Both the position numbers and the translations under genes were made by a program. The notes beneath the pieces were generated by a model, which ran no database searches, was not told where the DNA came from, and was given only the letters and a program-made list of their open reading frames with translations. Below are positions 58,201 through 64,000 of a DNA stretch of 64,000 nt, in pieces. The first letter of the stretch is position 1, and each line of letters opens with the position of its first letter. Source of the DNA: Strigamia acuminata (taxonomy: Eukaryota > Arthropoda > Chilopoda > Geophilomorpha > Linotaeniidae); the NCBI GenBank assembly GCA_949358305.1, contig OX442324.1, forward strand, positions 4,958,575 to 5,022,574. The letters run 5' to 3'.

Positions 58201-61200
58201 GAGCCCCAACCAAGGCCTAGTTAACAGTCCTCAACCTCCTGGACCGTTACAAGCGAGAACGCAGCCATCCTACGTAAATGCAATCGAAGGGGGCCAAGGA
58301 AATCAAGTGAATAGAGGAGGAATTCCTGCTGCAGCCAATCAGCAATCTTCCAACGTGTCCCTTGCCCAGTTGTCGCAACAGGCGACGGGCACGAAAGATT
58401 GGCATCAACACGTCACTCCAGATCTCAGAAATCATCTTGTTCATAAGTTGTTAGTATTTGCTCACTTGAAAAGCAGTGAGTTGAGTGCGCAGTATTTACT
58501 TAATTTCTCTTGTTTTCTCTTCGGAACTTGCAGGGTTCAGGCAATATTCCCGACTCCGGATCCAGCTGCTCTGCTGGACAAACGAATGCATAATCTAGTC
58601 GCTTACGCGCGAAAAGTGGAATTGGATATGTACGAAATGGCGAACTGTAGATCCGAGTATTATCATTTACTGGCGGAGAAGATCTACAAAATCCAGAAAG
58701 AGTTGGAAGAGAAGCGACAAAAACGCAAAGAGCAGCAGCAAGGCGGACCAGGCAGTGTGTGCAATAATAGCCCATCGTTAAATAGCCCACGATCCGCGAC
58801 ACCAAGTAAGTCTCGTTTTGTTGGCGAGGCGCACCGATTTTGTTTGTGGACTAGGTTATTAAATCTTTTGAATTTTCAGTCGTAAAACTGTTGTCGTTGT
58901 TAGATTTGCCAGGTGGCCCGACCGGGCAAAGCCCCATGCCTAATGTCACTGCTCAGCCTCGCATGGCGTCTACCACGCATTCGATGGCGACAGGTCGGGA
59001 CGTATTTTCAGTGCCTCCACCAAATCAGATCGTTCCTGGCGCAGCACAATCGCCTATCAACTCGTCGTCACAAGTCCCGCTGCCCAATCTCGGCGTTCCG
59101 TTCGGAAACGTGGTTATCAATAACCAACAGGGACTCAATTCGAATTTTCCAATGGTATGCTTCTTTCTTGGTCCTTAACTAACTAACTCGACCCAATGTG
59201 ACCTGACCCCAGGCTCAGGTCAGGTTGGGCCGGAACGTGTTGCGTATTTCTCTGACCTAACTACGACCCAATGTGACCTAACGAAGCTTTAGGTCAGGTT
59301 GAGGTCGGAACGGGTCATTTCCGCGCATTTGCATTTGCACGCAGCACCTGACCTAACTCGACCCGATGTGACCTAACCAAGGTCACGCCAGGTTTGGTCG
59401 GAACAGGTTACGCGCATTTACTCGTGGGACTCGGCCCGACCTAACCTGACGCATCAGGTTAGGTTGGGTTTAGGTGCCTTCGATTCGATCCGAGTGTCGC
59501 AGAAACATATTTCAAAAATTGTTCGCGTTGCAGATGATGTCTTCGCCGTCTCCAAACCCTATTGGCGGTCAGTTTAATACTAATATTACACCTCAGCAGT
59601 TTCAGGACGCAAAGAATCGTCAACTTCAAGTAATTATTTGAGCCGATGTGTGTGCTGGTGATAGAAGCAACTGACCATTTTGCTTTTGTTTATTAGCAAT
59701 TAGCTCAGGCTCAGTTTTCACAAGGATCAACGCAAGTAACTTCGATTCGGCCGCCAGATACACATGCGAATCAGGTTTGTATTTATTTATTGATTAATTT
59801 TGGTGAGTTTGTACATGGATTTATTTTGAAATCAGGGTCAGATACTTCCATCCCAACAAATGCCAACGCTAGGACCTCAATCTCAGTTGCCGCAAACGCA
59901 ACTGAGTCAACAGCAGTCCGGTGCGCAGCAGCAGATGAACCAGTCGAACACCCAACAACTGGGAGCTACGAACCAACAAGCTCCGTTAAGCCAGTCGCAA
60001 CAAATGCAGCACACTCCGGTGCTGCAGCATCCTCCGTCGGTTGGGACGCCTCAGACGCAGCGTCCTCCGTCGGCGCAACCGACTCTGATGGATGTGAACA
60101 TGTCCGTGTCGCAACCGCATTCCGTGCAGTCGCAAGCCACGCCTCAGGCGCCAACTCCGACCTCGCAACAAGTTGTGAGCTCGCAGACACCGACTCCAAA
60201 CCCGACGCGGACGCCGACACCAAACAGTCAAATGAACGACTTGAAACCAGACGTAAAACCGGAAATGAAAATCGAAATCAAACAAGAGCCACCAGATTTG
60301 CAAACACCGGTCTCGCTATCGGTGCCCACTCCGGCGGTGAAAGGTTCGAAACAATATTCTCTTGTCATGCGTTAAAATGAACGAGAGTAATGACTGTTGC
60401 GTTTCTTTCTTTCTTATTTTAGAAGAACCAGTGTCCATGAAAGACGATCCTTCCACTCCTATGTCAACAACGAGCACGGGAGATGTACTTCCATCTTCGG
60501 TTGATATGAAACCGGCCTCTGCTGATGTTCCTCAACAGTCTGTTAAACCGAAAGGGCCGAAGAAAGGTTAGTGCAAGGGGGCAAAGTTTGTCTTGGAGAG
60601 ACGGGAGTTTTGTAAATGATTTTGTTTTTGCTTTCAGTTTTTAAACCGGATGAGTTGAGACAAGCTCTAATGCCAACTTTGGAGAAACTGTATCGTCAAG
60701 ATCCTGAATCTTTACCATTCCGACAGCCAGTCGATCCTCATGCTCTTCAGATACCTGTAAGACGTTGTTTCAATGCGTACAAACTTGAAAAAAATATTGG
60801 CTCTTTAAATGAAGCCTTTATTTTGTTATCAATTGTTTGAATTGAACTCACTGAGTGTATTCTTCCATATATTTTTTGTTTTGTTTTGTTGTCATCATTC
60901 TTTCTTAAACCTTTAAGAGTTAGAACTCATGTTGTATTATTATTATTATTATTATTATTGTTAATTGCTTGGTTTAATCTAAGAGATGAGATGTAATTTT
61001 AAACATAAAGAGAAATTAAAGTTGAATAAGGCCACGAACAATGTTGAAATAGGGAACAATGTTCGTAGCGTGACTTCAATGCGTTTAATTTTGGATGTTT
61101 GGAATTACACCGTTATCTCTCGAGTTAAAATTCATTTGGCGTTTAAAATTTTGATTTTTAGGGCTTTGCTCAGAAGAAATACGGCGAGGTAATGTAACTT

Positions 61201-64000
61201 TTTTGCCCCCTTTAATTTACAAAGAACTGCAGCATGAGCGAGGGAAGTAAATTTCAATTTCATTACCTCGCCTGGTTCTTCTGGGAGAATTAAGAAAAGT
61301 GATTGATGCACATGAAAGAGATTGCATTTTGATTTTCATGTTTTGCTTGTTTGTGCTGTGATTTTTGAAAGTATATTTGTAAGGCTAGTTTATGAGAAGA
61401 AAAGAAATGTCTGCTTGTGTTGGAATTTCTTTTTTTTTTATTTCAGTTTTAATGAATTCATTTTATTTCTTTTTTTACAAAAAAAAAACAAAAACAAAAA
61501 AAAACAGGATTACTTTGATATTATCAAGAAACCTATGGACTTATCCACAATCAAACGCAAGCTAGACACAGGACAATATCAGGACCCTTGGCAGTACGTC
61601 GAGGACGTGTGGCTTATGTTTGACAACGCGTGGTTATATAACCGAAAAACGTCTCGTGTATATCGTTATTGTACAAAGGTGTGAAGACAATTAATGAATT
61701 AATTGATCAATTTGTTTTTTGTTATTTATTGTTATGTTATTTTTACGTAATTTGTTGTTTTTTAGCTTGCTGAAGTTTTCGAACAAGAGATAGATCCTGT
61801 TATGCAATCGTTAGGTTATTGCTGCGGACGGAAATACGTGTTCAATCCTCAGGTCTTGTGTTGTTATGGGAAACAACTATGCACGATTCCAAGAGACGCC
61901 AAATATTGGAGTTATCAGAATAGGTCAGTATTTGAACTTGAACGGAATGGAAATGTGATTGGAGTGTGTGGACTCAGACCTTCAAAAGTTAGAAAAGAAT
62001 TCTCGCCGAGTTTCTTTCTAAGTTTTGGAGGAGGGGGGGCTCGTGAGTTTTGCTCGTCGTTGTGCACAGTTTTAAATTTGCAAGTGTTTGTGGAATTTGT
62101 TGTCGTTTTATAGTTTTTAGTATCAGCATGCTTATTATTGCTTGCCATTTCGCACAAGACAAATTAACTTTCTTTTGTTCATTAATCAAATTGGCAATGT
62201 TTGAAACGTTTTCTAATGAAATGCTTTGTGTGTGCTTTTTCTCCCTATTCTTCGTCTTCTTCTTCTTCTTCTTCTTGCCTTGTCTTGCGTTCGTTTACCA
62301 CTTTTGTCTTCTGTCCTCGTACACTTTCTGTGTGGTTCCCTTCGTTTTTTTTTTATATCTTTACAAATCCCGTCGCACGTGTGTCCAATCTTGTGACGAA
62401 ATAGCTTAAGGCTATATGGCCTTCTCTCTGACAGATACACCTACTGTCAGAAGTGTTTTGCTGATATTCCTGGCGACACCATTACGTTAGGCGACGACCC
62501 ATCGCAGCCACAGACGTGAGTAGCGATTTTAACGCGCTGGGGAGTTTTGTTGTGGATGAGACTTACGAATTTGTCTTACTTTTTCTCTTGTAGGATTATT
62601 AGGAAGGAACAATTCATTGAGATGAAAAATGATGCTTTGGACCTGGAACCGTAAGCTTAAATGCTAGGCGCAGTTAATCTTTTACGCGTACGCAAATCGC
62701 TTGTTTTACACGTTAAAAGAAGCGATTTGCACACGTTTGAATGTTTAAACTCGTTCGAATGTGTAGACTCGTTTAAAAGCTTTTAAACCAGTTTAGACAG
62801 AGAAATGAATGTGTCTAGTACTTAGGATGACGTTTTGATACTAATTTGCTTCTTTTGTAATTGTAAAGGTTCATTGAATGCATCGACTGTGGACGCAAGT
62901 TGCATCAAATTTGTGTCCTTCACATGGATAACATTTGGCCATCCGGGTAAGATTGAATTTGTTTATGAATTATGATTGGCGTTTTAATAACCGATATTTT
63001 CGCTCTCTTTTTAGATTTGTCTGTGACAATTGTTTTAAAGCCAAGGGACAGAAAAGAAAGGAGAATAAGTTCACGTCGAAAAGTAAGTATTTGTTTTGTT
63101 CAACTTTTCGTAGCGAATTGATAATTACGATTGTGATTTGCAGGGTTGCCGATTTCAAAACTTGGTACATACATTGAGGCTCGAGTGAATGGTTACTTGA
63201 AAAAGAAAGACACCGGGGCCGGTGAAATTACCATTCGAGTTGTTTCTGGCTCGGATAAAATCGTGGAAGTGAAACCGGGCATGAAAAATAGGTACGTGGC
63301 AAATGTCGAAGGGAATTTGAATCGGAAAGCGGTTGTCGGGTTTTAACGTAATTTGTTTGTTTTTGTAGATATGTTGACAGTGGGGAACTTTGTGATCAAT
63401 TTCCATATCGGGCCAAAGCGCTGTTCGCATTCGAAGACATTGATGGAACCGATGTGTGCTTTTTTGGCATGCACGTACAGGAGTACGGATCTGACTGTCC
63501 TCAACCGAATACTAGGCGGGTTTACATTGCCTATTTAGACTCTGTCCACTTTTTTCGTCCAAAGCAATATCGTACTGCAGTTTATCATGAGATTTTATTA
63601 GGATATTTGGATTATGTAAAGCAATTAGGGTAAGTGTGGATGAAAATTTTGATGTTTGCGAAAGTTAGTTGAAATTGATGGCGAATTTTGCAAATGCAGG
63701 TATAATATGGCACACATTTGGGCATGTCCTCCGAGCGAGGGAGACGATTACATCTTTCACTGCCACCCGCCAGAACAGAAAATTCCAAAACCAAAACGAC
63801 TGCAGGAATGGTATCGGAAAATGTTAGATAAAGGCATTATCGAGAGGATAGTGTTGGATTATAAGGTGCGTTGAGTGTTTTGTTTTTTTTGTTTTGTTTT
63901 GTTCAATTTGTAATTGTTTTGTGTTTTGTTTTTAATTTTGCAGGATATATTGAAACAAGCGATGGAGGATAATGTTAGCAGTGCAGCTGAATTACCCTAC
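55283..64000 (+). CDS. CREBBP: CBP/p300 histone acetyltransferase (3' end outside window)
   Basis: Exons: 55283-55364, 56206-57044, 57181-57405, 57489-57861, 57954-58094, 58173-58449, 58534-58805, 58880-59154, 59534-59629, 59697-59774, 59836-60343, 60423-60566, 60638-60756, 61508-61678, 61766-61923, 62435-62515, 62594-62650, 62869-62946, 63015-63082, 63144-63291, 63369-63629, 63700-63865, 63944-64000. 1558 residues visible. Nuclear coactivator that acetylates histones and factors and binds CREB. The N-terminus [16 protein letters not shown] and LPDELIPHG match CBP/p300, with LSQLL as a nuclear-receptor box. TAZ1 about 402-495 (zinc Cys/His of HAHKCQRRE to [11 protein letters not shown]); KIX about 627-725; SUMO-type IKQEP near 1042; bromodomain about 1105-1205 with the acetyl-lysine Asn in NAWLYN; RING/PHD about 1215-1345; HAT from about 1350, with catalytic Trp of HIWACPP and Tyr of QEWYRKM. 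ZZ, TAZ2 and NCBD lie beyond the window. It is the single CBP/p300 form, equally related to CREBBP and EP300. Confidence 0.97.
59178..59475. repeat. Diverged tandem repeat rich in TGACCT/AGGTCA in CBP intron 8
   Basis: Three diverged units of about 90-105 bp plus a partial fourth. Each starts with GACCTAACT-CGACC, continues ATGTGACCT, and ends with AGGTCAGGTT or AGGTTTGGTCGGAAC. Within a unit the TGACCTAA and TTAGGTCA parts are inverted. Clearly richer in G+C than the other CBP introns. Confidence 0.7.
60936..60960. repeat. (TTA)n microsatellite in CBP intron 13
   Basis: Eight or so TTA units. Confidence 0.8.
61169..61287. repeat. 119-bp foldback in CBP intron 13
   Basis: The left arm ends GGCGAGGTAATG (about 61183-61194) and the right arm begins with its reverse complement CATTACCTCGCC (61261-61272). 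AGAAGAA and TTCTTCT extend the pairing outwards, and TAATTTAC/GTAAATTT adds pairing inside the loop. It forms an imperfect hairpin the size of a long precursor RNA, or a small foldback transposon. Confidence 0.5.

Noticed and set aside
59790-60380. 196-codon alternative frame over CBP exon 11
   Set aside because: An out-of-frame reading of the Gln/Pro/Thr-rich CBP exon. The CBP frame joins correctly at both splice sites.

Overview
The window is genomic DNA from an animal, most likely an invertebrate. Genes are split by GT-AG introns, intergenic and intronic DNA is AT-rich with many poly-T/poly-A runs, and the proteins are metazoan (sestrin, an ADCY9-type adenylyl cyclase, CBP/p300). Short introns in most genes and about seven genes in 64 kb fit a compact genome such as a tunicate, but the sequence alone does not fix the phylum.

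Layout, left to right. (1) About 1-4.1 kb has no gene I can support; it holds a SINE-like remnant, a hAT-type MITE and AT-rich DNA. (2) 4.13-11.97 kb, plus strand: a complete sestrin in 11 exons, with two in-frame cassette-like exons beside the leucine pocket. (3) 14.87-20.27 kb, minus strand: three tandem paralogous genes, each starting with a PUB-type (p97/VCP-binding) domain encoded by 311 nt ending in phase 2, followed by unrelated C-termini. I do not recognise this family arrangement. (4) 20.65-22.35 kb, plus: a FAM47-like gene, head to head with the third PUB gene. (5) 23.12-53.03 kb, plus: a complete ADCY9-type adenylyl cyclase in 5 exons, with a 23.7-kb intron containing MITEs, a 16-22-bp repeat array, CRE sites and RFX X-box sites. 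(6) 55.28-64.0 kb, plus: CBP/p300 from its start codon through TAZ1, KIX, bromodomain, RING/PHD and most of the HAT domain, cut by the window end.

The cyclase makes cAMP, and in known pathways CBP is the coactivator of cAMP-activated CREB. The two genes are neighbours here, as ADCY9 and CREBBP are on human 16p13.3, so this is probably conserved microsynteny. Sestrin is a stress and leucine sensor acting on GATOR2/mTORC1. No functional link between sestrin, the PUB genes and the cAMP genes can be read from the sequence.

Gene models were built by hand from splice signals, reading phase and family conservation. Each summed to a whole number of codons. No transcript evidence or database search was available, and positions named after human or mammalian proteins rest on my knowledge of those families.
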